From assembly GCA_021927905.1 (NCBI GenBank), contig BLLK01000047.1:1550001-1614000 (forward strand): a DNA stretch of 64,000 nt. Direction: 5' to 3'. Positions 54,328 through 64,000 of the stretch are shown here, one piece after another. The notes below the pieces were generated by a model. That model worked only from the letters and a program-made list of their open reading frames with translations. It was not told where the DNA came from and searched no databases. The stretch comes from Chaetoceros tenuissimus. Its lineage: Eukaryota; Bacillariophyta; Thalassiosirophyceae; Chaetocerotales; Chaetocerotaceae. The position numbers and the translations under genes are program-made. Numbering within the stretch: the stretch's first letter is position 1; every line of letters begins with the position of its first letter.

Positions 54328-56755
54328 CTCCATCTCCATCTCCATTTCAGAGGTTTTGTTGCAGAGTTTCCAAATGATCGAACACATGGATTCAATACTT
54401 CAATACATTATACGATCCGCTAAGCTTATTTCGTTCGGTGTTCCCACTCAGGCACACTCATTCATATACCTCTCATTGCCATACATTTCCTTTGCAAATT
54501 TTGGTACTCAGCAATTTTGCGATCCTCCAATCACAGAGAGCTTTATTTCATTGGCGTCTGGATCCTTTTCATTTTCCAAGATACTTTCCATTAGGAGGAC
54601 GTAGTCCATTTGCGCGTCTCCTGTCACATGGCAGAAATTTTGTTTGATTACACTCGGCCATAGCACATTCTGCTCAAAGAGTGATGATTTTATTTCAATT
54701 CTGAGAGTTGTCCTTCCAGTACCTTTTACCATTCCGACGGGATTCTGGTTCGTGATCGGGGTTAATACGTGGAGGTAGTATAATGGTGGTTTTTGCCATT
54801 TCAATTTTCACTCCACTATCTTCTTATCAAGCAGAGACAAAATCGAGTAGAATCTTTGTCATTGAGCGCATGGCTTCTTTTAACAAGACTTGCGATTCAG
54901 CATCTAGGGTACATCTTCTCGTAGAAGCAAGGGTTTCATTTCAGTTCTAAGGATCAGTATATTGTATAGAATGAACTTCGAGCCTTTCTCATTGGGCATG
55001 ATCAATATGAAGTCGTAATACCAGGAAAATCATTGCCACCAGCACATTTTTTTGCATTGGTGAGAGTTACGACTTAGCAGTGGACATTCCTAGTATTCTG
55101 TTCTGCCTGATTTCATTAGTTGAAATCTTGAGTACATCATCCCTATCAAGAGCGATTCCTTCTGCTCTAGTCCCCTATATTCAACACATCGATTCTGATT
55201 CCAAGGGGGGACACCGTGATTTCTCTCAGTTGGGTACATCTGTCCATTTCATGAGGTAGCTTGACTTCACATCGCATTTCCATCAAGGGTTTCTGATGAA
55301 TCTTATCGTTCAGTAGAGATGGTCGTATTTTACTACGAGATTCAGATTGAATTTCGGTCTTTCATTGAATTATCTTTGAATCAAATGTGAAAAATCGTTC
55401 TCACGGGTTGATTCATGGTTGCTGCACTTTTCCCATTGAGCGAGTTCCGCTTTGATTACATTTGAGCCTAGTCATTGACATTTTCACAGAGGATGTTCCC
55501 TACTGACCCCTTGAGACCATATGATTCCAAATAGACTTGTTTTTCAGAAAGTACACTGTTGTAGATATTTTTCATTCTGCGTGATATCCCACCAACATCC
55601 TTTCAGTTTGAAGTCATCATGGTTATTCACTCTTCAGAATTTTCTCCAAGACCTTTTCTCACTCATTGTGGAGGGACGTTAAATCAGCTTGTTATCCATC
55701 CGAATGATGTGTTGGTCAAGGGATCTATTGTTTAGACGATCTCATATCAAATCAACATTTCAGAATTTCTTCTTGAATCAAAGTTTCATGGAAATGTCGA
55801 AGTTGTATGGTTGTAATCGAGGTCAAGCAAGATTTCCACTCTTTCGAATTCTTTTTCTGATCAGTCAGAAAATGTATGTTTCAGTATAGTCTATACAGCG
55901 GGGTATGCATACCCGAGTCCACTTCATAGCATCTTTTCTCATGAATATGTGGACTCTGTAACTGATATTTCGTCTAGCAGGTCTTATACCAGCCTGTACC
56001 TTCAACATTTCGGAGCAAATCCACATTCATTTTGTTCAGGTCACCTTTACATGGAAAAAGGAGATTGGGCATCGACCTCTTCGTTTTACTCACTAGAGAG
56101 TAGAGCATGGATATTGTTTCAACTCAGCAATTTTTCTCACGGCTTGTCATCTTCATTTTGGAAGAGTACTGCATTGCTCATCAAAACAGTTCCTTTGCAG
56201 ATTTTAGTCTTTTGACGCGTCATCACCAAGCATCCAAATTTTGAAAAAATGCAGAAGGGTACTCACAAACATTGTCTTCATTTCTTCGCCATTCATCATG
56301 GAATCATTCGCCGTTCATTCCCATGTCGAAAATCACGTTGAATAATGATAGATGCTTCCAGTCGTTCTTCATAGGCCAATATTGGAAGAAATTATTTCTG
56401 TTTCTGGTGGACAAATTGTGTTGATTTCATTTTTACTTATTCATCTGATTCTCACAATTTTCATGTTTTGCTACAGCAATCCTCTCCCATGTAGACCATG
56501 TCACAAGCATCCTCAATGACAAATGGACAATCTTCGGTTACGTTACTCTCTTCATAAATTTTCGAACCTCAATGAATGATGATACGGTAGCCATTTCATG
56601 GTATACAAGCCAATGTTCCAATGATTCCTTTGGTCATCAGGGATTTGTATGCTCTGCAAAGAAATCCACAGACACATTAAGTCGAGTTGGAATACCACCA
56701 TGATTATCTATTGCAGATTTCAAATCATTCTATTAGATTGAGGCCGATATACCAT

Positions 56756-57570
56756 CCTTCAGTGATACTCATCACACCATCTTCTAGCTCAAGTTTCAGA
56801 TGAAGCAATGACATTTTCTCATCACCAATCCTGTCACACCTTTGTTTCGCGGAGTCACCGGACACTCTTTTTGGATCGACTCTACAACATTCAATGTTGT
56901 GCGAGGAAATCACAGATGCTATCTTCAGCACCTTTCAACTTTGGATAATTTCCGCTCTGAGATCACAAAGGCTCAATCCTTTCTCCACCATTCCATGGAA
57001 GTCAGTAATTAAAAGAACACGCAACTCTCTTTCCACAACTTCCGTGTAGAGGATATCCGGACCCAGAAGTCTCTTGGATCGGGAGCAACTCATACACACC
57101 CATTCTCAATTGTTACTTTTTAAACTCGACGACAAATTCTTCAGTGATACCCATCACACCATGTTCTAGCTCATGTTTCAGACAAGCAAATCAATGATTT
57201 TTTCTCACAAAAAAATTCTATCACTCTTTCACTGAGTAACTGGGCACTCTTTATGGATCAACTCTACCTTATTCAAACAGACGGAGATTATCTGCAACAC
57301 TTCTCATCATTTCCAATGCCCGAACATTACTATTTTCTATGGTTTGCTGCCAAAAGATTTCAATCCTTCCTTCGGACCTTTTCTCTCTTCATATTTATTC
57401 AGCAGTTACATCATTCAAAGCTCGAGCCTTTCTCCACTATTTAGTGGAAGTCGGTATTGAATAGAACAGACGTCCTTTCTTTCTACAACTTCCGTATAGA
57501 GGATGTAAGCCCCAGAAGTCTCTTGGATCAGAAGCAACAATTCAAAACACTCATTCTCAATTGTTATTTG
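56756..57570. repeat. Diverged tandem duplication of about 0.4 kb
   Basis: The copies are about 56756-57119 and 57139-57570. Shared landmarks in the same order: CTTCAGTGATACYCATCACACC, TTCTAGCTCA, GGCACTCTTTNTGGATC-type, CCTTTCTCCACYATT, CAACTTCCGTRTAGAGGAT, CCCAGAAGTCTCTTGGATC and CATTCTCAATTGTTA. The copies differ by substitutions and indels, so the event is old. Confidence 0.75.
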
Positions 57571-58075
57571 TTGGATCTCAACGCAGAATCGGCTTTGAAT
57601 ATTTCAGATATTCATCCTGTGTCTTTCCATATGATGCATTGCTGTCTCTCAAATTGAGCAATCTCTACGCACGACATCCAACTCATGCAAATTACAGTGT
57701 CAGCAGACGATCAAACACCTTTGAAAAATTCAGAAGGTTCACACTTTCCATCATAATTTCAGTCTTCATGAGCTACTTTGCTTGCATCCCATCTTTGTCT
57801 CTTCTTCGTTCTCCATATCTCTCGCCTTCTTTCACTCCCTTTCCTCGGAGTTTTTCTTTTTGGCTAGGTCCTCGTCTCTCTCGTGTTGGTCTGGGCTTTG
57901 GTTCATGGCTGCTCATCATGATCATGTTGTCGTTCTACGACTTTTCATCATGGTTCATGCTGACGTCACGGCTTGCGCCTTCCAGACCACACAACAATCT
58001 TCCAAGGCCCCTCAGTCAACTCCGGCAAAGCTCTTTGAAGGCTAGAGAGCAGCGCCGCGAGGAAATCTCTGATTT

Positions 58076-58345
58076 TGTTAGCTAGCCAGCGACCAACGTC
58101 AACAAAGTCTTTGATTCCCTCACCACCACTCACGCGGAGAATGGGATGCATGATGCGGACAAGTACGTGCGTATGATGCATTGCCAGGACCGTTCTAGTG
58201 ACGTGGAATAGCCTTCAGGTACAAGCCAGTACAGCATTTCTCTCAGAGAGAAGCTGCAGCAGATTAGGTCCATCAGTGTGAGCTCACTTTCTTTTGATTG
58301 CAAGAAGTATTCAACTCCAACAAGCTCGCAGCCTTTCTGTTGTTT
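58076..58345. repeat. Right copy of the 270-bp direct repeat
   Basis: Same orientation as 51222-51491, offset 6,854. The right flank (AAATCCGAGTGAGTGAG) differs from the left copy's right flank (TAGACGAG), marking a sharp boundary. It ends 364 bp before the XPG-SWIM gene, so it may contribute to that gene's upstream region. Confidence 0.9.
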
Positions 58346-58709
58346 AAATCCGAGTGAGTGAGTTTGACCATAAATCCTGTCCAATAGCTTTTTGCGGGGC
58401 GCACCCTCCATTTTTGGCGATTCTCACCCCCTCACCAAAAAACAACACACAACCACTCATTACAAAACCTTACTTCTCTACACCTATATAACATAATAAA
58501 ACATATCCAAACACCTACAAACTACACATATACATCCATACTACGTAATAGTGTCATGTGCTTGAAGGAATTGTGACTTCATTCACAATAGACACGATAT
58601 GTTGACATATGTGAGACAACGACGTCCAGAGCCTCATCTTTTCCTTCTTTGAACTAAACCACCCAACGATTAACCCCTCCAGGGAATATTCTAATTACAA
58701 TATGATATC

Positions 58710-61367
58710 ATGGGTGTTAACGACTTAATGAAAAAAATTCGTGATGGTGAGAACCATTGCAATACCACATTGAAACGGCTTATCAAAGATACACCAGAAC
58801 AAATTATCGTTGGGATTGATATGTCGATCACTATCATAAAAATGATCAAGAGAAATCCAAATCATATAGATCAACTCTTTACTGAACCAAAAAGGCCTGT
58901 GCATGGATTAATAGACTCAATATGTAATGCATTAGATCCAATATATAAAAACGAGGGGGTTTTGGTCTGTGTTTTCGATGGTTTACCTGGGTCTTTGAAA
59001 AAAAATCATGCTCATCTTTCAAGATATGGAAAGAATGAAGAAAAAAAAAGAGAACTAGAAGAACTATACAAGGAAGATGATTTTGATTCGTTCGGTGAGG
59101 AGTTGGCAAATGCGGTGAAAGTAGCAAAGCTGAGGAAAGAACTCGTATCTTTCAATAGACCAGATTTACTATACGATTTGAAGATAGAATTGGAAAAGAG
59201 ATTTGAAGGTAGAATCTATTGTGTTGGCGCACCATTCGAAGCTGACCATCAACTAGCAGCTCTTTTCCACCAAAAGATAATTGATTTAGTTTGGACAAAT
59301 GATAATGATCTTTGCTGTCTCGGATGTGACGTAATCTTGAATCTTAAGTCAGACGGGAGGTGTCTTCACGTTAAATTTGACGATTTGCTGAAAACAAGAT
59401 TTCCTGACAAAATATGCAAAGATAATATCAAGTGGTCAAAGGAATTACTTTCACATGTTTGCTGTTTCTCGGGATGCGATTTCATTGAAAGGAATCCAGG
59501 CAACAGTATGGCAAAGATACCTGATTTTCTAAAAAGTATCACTGATACCGAAGGAAATTTGATGGACGATGTAGCTCTTTATAATGCCGTGAAATCCAGA
59601 TGGCTTATTCCTACTAATGTTAGTAATGAAGCAAAAGCAAAATGGACGGAGGGATACAAGGAAAATCATCTTAAGTTATGGAAATATGCACGGAATATGT
59701 TTTTATTTGGACCTGCTTCAATTGTAACTCCTAATAACAGTGAGATTTCAATTCGAGAAGCTTTCATAAGTGGAAACTATACTACCCATCTATCAGCATA
59801 CTCGCAGAGAAGTATTGAGTGGATCAATAGTCGGAGTGAGCTACTTATTGGATATGATCCTGCGAGAGAGTTACGAGATGCATTTGCCAATCGAGAAGAT
59901 TTCACACCAAGTGGAGACGACGATGAAGTATTGAATGAGCTTCTGCAGAAGTCTTTCAAGTTGGAGGTATGGTGTAAGAATGGTGAAGACATAATTCCAT
60001 TACCAAAACTAATGGACGACAACAACCGTGAACTATTTCATGGTTCGATACTGGACTTCGAAAAGGTTCCAGTTCGTTGCCATACAAAAGATACGTTAAG
60101 TTTTTGGCTTTCGTGTCGGCAAATCCAAGCACCAACAACCATGCGAGATGTAATCAATTTAGTCAAATTTGTTGACAAACAATGCCCAGATTTAAAGCCA
60201 ATCTTTAAAGAACTGATGAGAGGATCGAGTGGATGGATATCTCCTGAGATCTTGAAACCCAATGCAGATTGTATTGAGGTTCGATACAAAACTAGACAAG
60301 ATGCACTCGAAACTGTAAGGGAGATTTTTCCAAATATCAGTGACAACTTTTTTACAGAAATCTTTCATAAACGTAACGGTACTCGCAAACGCATTCACAT
60401 GCATCTCGAAGGAGGTAGTTTCGATATCAACAGTTTGAGAGTGACACATGACTTGAAAAGTGAAATGATCCAAGACGCAAAGTTAGTAGTTTTCACAATA
60501 GGTTGCGCACCCTCACAAAAATTAAAAGAGAAAGGCAAAGAAAAGTATTACGACCTCACTCTTGTTATAGAGGTAAATGACGATCTTTCATTCAAAAAGT
60601 TCCACTTTCATCCTCTTTCTCGATGCGGATGTCCAAATGGTTGTATTATATGCGCTCATTTAGGTGCTTTCTTGGTTTTACTATTGATTCTAAAGAATTT
60701 CGACGTAAAGATTGACAAAGATAGTGGCCCAATAGAAGATAGTAGTAGTGGCTCAACACCGTATTCTTACGAAGATATCAAAAAATTATTACCCACTCCT
60801 GTAAATGAAGTCAGCTCAAAGCCATTGCTCGCATCGCATGCCTTTCTTTTGAACGGTAGTGACAAAAAGAAAAAGCAAAACAATTTCAATGATAGAACGA
60901 AACGAAGGAAAGAGTTTGCAAAAGAACTTGCTTCTAATCTTCTACCAGGGACACTTCAGACACTAGCAACTGATATACAAGTTTCTTCTGAAACAAGTAG
61001 TATTGAAGAACAAGCACGATCTCAAGGAATTGTGTTGCCCGAAGAAAATGAAGAATTATTAGAGTATGCTCTGGAGGGTATATTGGATGCTACAGATACA
61101 CCCACAACTCCTGTAATCGAAATTGCTTATCAATGGCTACTTAATCTTAGAGAAAACAGAACAAGAACTGGACAAGAGATGCTAAGGGGAGAAGAAATCG
61201 ATAAAGCACTCGAAGATGAAGCGCAGTACAGAGAATGTAAAATGTACAAAGCAGTCATGATTGAGAGACAAGAAAGATTTCTTGCTTTGACAAAGAAGTT
61301 TAACTACTCATCTATTGATTCGGATGACGAAGACGATACCGAAGGAAGTGATAATGATAGAGGTTGA
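58710..61367 (+). CDS. XPG/FEN1-like nuclease fused to a SWIM zinc finger
   Basis: The protein has 885 residues in one exon. The N-terminus follows the Rad2/XPG plan: MGVNDLMKKI start, VGIDMS (Asp about 37), VLVCVFDGLPG (Asp about 92), GAPFEADHQLAALF (Glu/Asp about 178-180), TNDNDL (Asp about 197-199) and FSGCDFI (about 255), so the metal-binding acidic residues look present. The usual helix-hairpin-helix region (NPGNSMAKI) is weak. The middle is unrecognised. Near residues 638-649 is CGCPNGCIICAH, a SWIM finger (C-x-C-x6-C-x-H). The tail is acidic (SSIDSDDEDDTEGSD). SWIM fingers bind DNA or protein. It stands next to the repeat desert. A role in a mobile element cannot be excluded, but I saw no terminal repeats around it. 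Confidence 0.78.
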   Translation: MGVNDLMKKIRDGENHCNTTLKRLIKDTPEQIIVGIDMSITIIKMIKRNPNHIDQLFTEPKRPVHGLIDSICNALDPIYKNEGVLVCVFDGLPGSLKKNHAHLSRYGKNEEKKRELEELYKEDDFDSFGEELANAVKVAKLRKELVSFNRPDLLYDLKIELEKRFEGRIYCVGAPFEADHQLAALFHQKIIDLVWTNDNDLCCLGCDVILNLKSDGRCLHVKFDDLLKTRFPDKICKDNIKWSKELLSHVCCFSGCDFIERNPGNSMAKIPDFLKSITDTEGNLMDDVALYNAVKSRWLIPTNVSNEAKAKWTEGYKENHLKLWKYARNMFLFGPASIVTPNNSEISIREAFISGNYTTHLSAYSQRSIEWINSRSELLIGYDPARELRDAFANREDFTPSGDDDEVLNELLQKSFKLEVWCKNGEDIIPLPKLMDDNNRELFHGSILDFEKVPVRCHTKDTLSFWLSCRQIQAPTTMRDVINLVKFVDKQCPDLKPIFKELMRGSSGWISPEILKPNADCIEVRYKTRQDALETVREIFPNISDNFFTEIFHKRNGTRKRIHMHLEGGSFDINSLRVTHDLKSEMIQDAKLVVFTIGCAPSQKLKEKGKEKYYDLTLVIEVNDDLSFKKFHFHPLSRCGCPNGCIICAHLGAFLVLLLILKNFDVKIDKDSGPIEDSSSGSTPYSYEDIKKLLPTPVNEVSSKPLLASHAFLLNGSDKKKKQNNFNDRTKRRKEFAKELASNLLPGTLQTLATDIQVSSETSSIEEQARSQGIVLPEENEELLEYALEGILDATDTPTTPVIEIAYQWLLNLRENRTRTGQEMLRGEEIDKALEDEAQYRECKMYKAVMIERQERFLALTKKFNYSSIDSDDEDDTEGSDNDRG

Positions 61368-61715
61368 GGTTTATTACGGCAAAAAAGACCTATTTGTGCA
61401 AAGGTAATTGAACATACAATTAGGGTTAACAACACTACAACGAAAGAGACAAGACAAGTTGAGTGATTGAAGGTGAAAAGAATACAAAACTAAGTACTGC
61501 AAGTAGCCTACGCATTTGGATATGTTAAACCCCCATCCAACAGGGCATACTATTACGACTAGATGAAGATACTTTAAGGTGTTCTTTTGTGTCACAAATG
61601 AAAAATGAGAAGCCTTATTCGACTGAGATTTGCACTGAACGAACTCAGATTTTGGAACAAACAGGTACTTCATAAAAAAACAAAAGATACTTTTTCAATC
61701 AATACCAACCTAAAC
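61368..61715. other. Spacer before the subtilase gene
   Basis: 0.35 kb with no recognisable gene. An in-frame upstream ATG (61605) exists for the subtilase, but the added residues look like leader. Confidence 0.4.
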
Positions 61716-62805
61716 ATGTCTACCGAAATCGCAAACCCAAACTCAAGTTTGAAAGCTCCAAAGCTCAGAAACATTAATGTTTCCAAGGCAGCAAAGGAGA
61801 TCAAGATCCCAACACATACGAAATCTGAAGCGAAAAACATCAAGGTCGAGGAATCTTTACCACATGGTATTGTTTTGACAGGCGGAGAAAAGCTAAGAAG
61901 AAAACAATTGACGGGCAAAGGGGTCAAAGTAGCTGTCATTGATAGTGGAGTCGATGCAGAACACGACGGGTTTGAAGGGAAAGTCACACATCAGAGCTGG
62001 TTTCGTTGGGGAACTCCTTTGGAAGAAGATGACCACGGAACTCATGTCGCGGGTACATTCATATGATGTAAGTTTCGTCAAAGTTGAATCTCTTTTCTTT
62101 CTTCATTTTCTCCTCCTAATGCTCTATTTTGAATTGATCTCATCTAGGGCACCAGACGCTGAGATTTATGACTATCGCGTTTTTGGAGAAGAAGGGTGGG
62201 ACATTGATGATGCGATCTATACATCCATCATCGAAGCTTGCTTTGATGGTGTTGATATTATCAACATGTCACTTGGTGGGCGCTTCCCGTCACCAGCTAT
62301 TCAGACTGCAGTTCAATATGCCCATAGCCAGGGCGTCATTGTTGTAGCTGCAGCTGGCAACGAAGGAGATGGTGACGATTTTACTGTTGAGAGATCTTTC
62401 CCAGCACTATGGGATGAGGCTATTTCCATAGCAGCTGTGAAAAAGGAAAACAATCTACCTGCTGTCTACTTTTCCAATACTAATCCACAGGTTGACTACG
62501 CTGGGATTGGAGTAGATGTTGTGTCTTTCAAGCCAGGTGGTGGTTTCCAGCAAATGTCGGGAACTTCGATGGCTGCACCTCACGTCTGTGGCCTGTTAAC
62601 TGCTCTTTTGGATAAGGAACATGGTAACAAACACATGATGGCCAATATCTTCAATAAAAAGAGCCACGACGAAACCCTTCGCAACTTTATCAACAAACAC
62701 TATTGTATTGACATCGGTCTTAAAGGAGCTGATCATAGTACAGGACTAGGATTCTTGACTTACCTGAACAAGAAAGAATTCGATAAAGCTTTTGACGACC
62801 TTTGA
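61716..62805 (+). CDS. Subtilisin-like serine protease (S8), two exons, apparent one-base frameshift
   Basis: Exon 1 runs from ATG 61716 to 62067 and exon 2 from 62148 to 62805, about 336 residues. The triad is complete: VAVIDSGVD (Asp), DDHGTHVAGT (His), GTSMAAPHV (Ser), with the oxyanion Asn in AAAGNEGDG. Just before the donor (GTAAGT at 62068) the frame after HVAGT gives a stop. One extra base between about 62052 and 62061 would give THMMAPDAE-type sequence that joins the second exon in the right phase. The donor, acceptor and second exon are otherwise perfect. A missing base in the assembly is the simplest explanation; a recent mutation is possible. There is no signal peptide from this start, so it may act inside the cell. 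Confidence 0.82.
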
Positions 62806-63088
62806 GAAAAATGGGAAAAATATTATGAAACTGTTGGCTCAGTAAATAATAGAATAATATCTGATAATCTATAATCCTTGTGAGACTTTTGAAAGTGAAT
62901 TTACTATTCTCTACTTCATAACCGTCATAACCGTTTTTCTCGCCAAAATTGCCCAAGAAAACCAGAGGCAATCATTCACAATCTATGTTATTTCTTTGTT
63001 TCGAGTGTATCTTTAGACGCACCACCAACTTACTATTTTCAACCTTCCATTTATCCATCGTTTCTTGGGAATTTGTTTCCTGTTAGGG

Positions 63089-63478
63089 ATGAAAAATCTT
63101 GTATTATTTTCCGTGGTAGCAATACTATTGCTTGAGTCCACAACTGCGTTTGGAACTTGGTCATCTATATTCAATTCAAACTGGGGAGATAACGATCCAC
63201 CTCCACCTCAAGCTAGAGACCTTACCTCAAACTTTGACAGAGAGGAGTGGACTGATAAACTTTCAAAATCAATGATTCGGGAAATATTAGAAGAAGAAGA
63301 CAGCGAAGACGACATAACAAATGAAGACAATGTCAGTGATGGCGAGAGTGATGTCGACCGGGAAAATGAAGTGGATGAGTTTGACATTGACTCGGATGTA
63401 GAATTTACAATTGAAGAATTTGATTCTGAAGATTTCGATTCAATTGGTAAAGAAGAGACCGTGGAAGCAACGATATGA
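63089..63478 (+). CDS. Small acidic plastid-type or secreted protein
   Basis: From the Met at 63089 the protein has 129 residues; an upstream ATG at 63065 is in frame but would bury the signal sequence. The leader (MKNLVLFSVVAILLLESTTAFGTW) ends with the TAF-G pattern of plastid precursors. The rest is strongly acidic, Asp/Glu-rich to the end, without a membrane segment. A helix with WTDKLSKSMIREILEEE precedes the acidic tail. Family unknown. Confidence 0.65.
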   Translation: MKNLVLFSVVAILLLESTTAFGTWSSIFNSNWGDNDPPPPQARDLTSNFDREEWTDKLSKSMIREILEEEDSEDDITNEDNVSDGESDVDRENEVDEFDIDSDVEFTIEEFDSEDFDSIGKEETVEATI

Positions 63479-63906
63479 AGTTGTGATTAAGAAGTGAAGG
63501 TGAAATGACAAATTGATGAAAAATGCATTCCTATTCTTTCCAGATTATGGTATATACTGCCAAGTAGATTCTGTTCTATAACACGTATACATCAGATTGA
63601 TCGATGAATACAAGTACGTCGAGATTTTTAAGTAAAAACAGATTGTAGTTTCCAGTGATGCAAACAAAACAAAAGGAAAATGGATTTATAGCATCCTTGC
63701 CATCACAAACACTTTTTCCGAGAGGGACAAGAAGTTTGCTTGGTTTCACTAATAAAAGTAACTTCAAACTCAGTAAAATTCACAGTTTCTGTGAAGATTC
63801 ATCGGTGTAACCAAATTTTTGTGAGGTTTTGTGAGATTTCTTGGTTTCGTTTGATTTGAATCGATTTCCCCTAAGTACGTACGTAACCAGTAGTAATACG
63901 TCACAA
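63479..63906. promoter_or_regulatory. Intergenic region, 0.43 kb
   Basis: Spacer before a possible gene start. It contains CTAAGTACGTACGTAACC and TACGTCAC (a half CRE, 63897-63904) just before ATG 63907. No other feature seen. Confidence 0.35.
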
Positions 63907-64000
63907 ATGGCCTATCTGTTGTGTTTTTCTAGTCTTGCCGTATCTTCACCTACAATCACTCGATCGGCTTCGTTCCAAAAGCAATCTTTCTATTACCTAC
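63907..64000 (+). CDS. Possible 5' end of a gene running off the window
   Basis: ATG 63907 opens a frame of 31 codons to the window edge (MAYLLCFSSLAVSSPTITRS), hydrophobic then Ser/Thr-rich like a targeting leader. It is too short to identify. The end of the window (TACCTAC) does not decide whether an intron begins there. Confidence 0.35.
   Translation, partial: MAYLLCFSSLAVSSPTITRSASFQKQSFYYL

Larger units (their letters stand above)
50770..58709. other. Gene desert of 7.9 kb made of decayed repeats
   Basis: No frame above about 175 codons and none with a recognisable domain, while the rest of the window has a gene every 2-3 kb. The visible contents are the two 270-bp direct repeats, the decayed minisatellite, the heptamer array and the diverged tandem copy. 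Stretches 53400-54200 and 54350-56750 share a similar TTCAT/TTTC-rich style but I could not define units there. A noncoding RNA cannot be excluded. Confidence 0.7.

Noticed and set aside
51222-58345. The 270-bp repeats as LTRs of a retrovirus-like element
   Set aside because: No polymerase, capsid or primer-binding site seen inside, no target duplication, and the repeat does not end in the usual complementary dinucleotide. Not supported.
58347-61700. The XPG-SWIM gene as the cargo of a DNA transposon
   Set aside because: I looked for inverted or direct repeats at both sides and found none convincing, apart from the 270-bp repeat on the left only.

Overview
The window looks like nuclear DNA of a diatom or a close stramenopile. 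Genes are intron-poor, with short introns (about 60-200 nt, GT-AG). One gene carries DUF6824, a domain family expanded in diatoms. Several proteins begin with a signal peptide followed by an A-F motif, as in diatom plastid precursors, and a kinase carries HRDLSLEN in its catalytic loop. All family calls come from reading translations by eye; no database search was run.

Layout. 1-10.6 kb: a 7TM membrane-protein gene on the minus strand, then a 7.0-kb non-LTR retrotransposon (LINE) with one open frame of over 2,100 codons. The LINE is flanked by two apparently identical 1,678-bp copies of host DNA, so the right side holds a truncated second copy of the 7TM gene. 10.4-22 kb: a TALE homeodomain gene, a thymidylate-synthase-like protein, a small three-exon QCR8-like complex III subunit, a two-exon protein kinase, a small plastid-type membrane protein and a three-exon nuclear-type protein of 1,108 residues. 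22.3-31.6 kb: methylenetetrahydrofolate reductase; a peroxiredoxin with TGA at the catalytic Cys codon (probable selenoprotein, with signal peptide and C-terminal SDEL); a fibrillin-like plastid protein; a 712-bp MITE-like element; a secreted sulfatase; a coiled-coil protein; and a PDZ-ferredoxin fusion. 31.9-45.7 kb: eIF5, a DUF6824 protein, a histone-fold protein, an MsrA-like protein, an ABCC transporter, a SpoU methyltransferase, succinyl-CoA:3-ketoacid CoA-transferase and a MYND/beta-helix protein. 45.9-50.8 kb: a P-element-type DNA transposon with 32-bp perfect terminal inverted repeats, an 8-bp target duplication and an uninterrupted 1,478-codon transposase. 50.8-58.7 kb: almost 8 kb without a credible gene, built of decayed tandem repeats and bracketed by two 270-bp near-identical direct repeats. 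58.7-64 kb: a large XPG/FEN-like nuclease fused to a SWIM zinc finger, a subtilase, a small acidic plastid-type protein and the possible start of another gene.

The host genes are single-copy-style and unlinked in function (one-carbon metabolism, redox repair, translation initiation, ketone-body metabolism, transport); I see no biosynthetic cluster. The main interest is in three mobile elements of different classes that look young, the exceptional duplication around the LINE, the selenoprotein reading of the peroxiredoxin, two unusual domain fusions, and the repeat desert. Two host genes (MYND/beta-helix and subtilase) each need one extra base to stay in frame; residual single-base errors in a long-read assembly would explain both.
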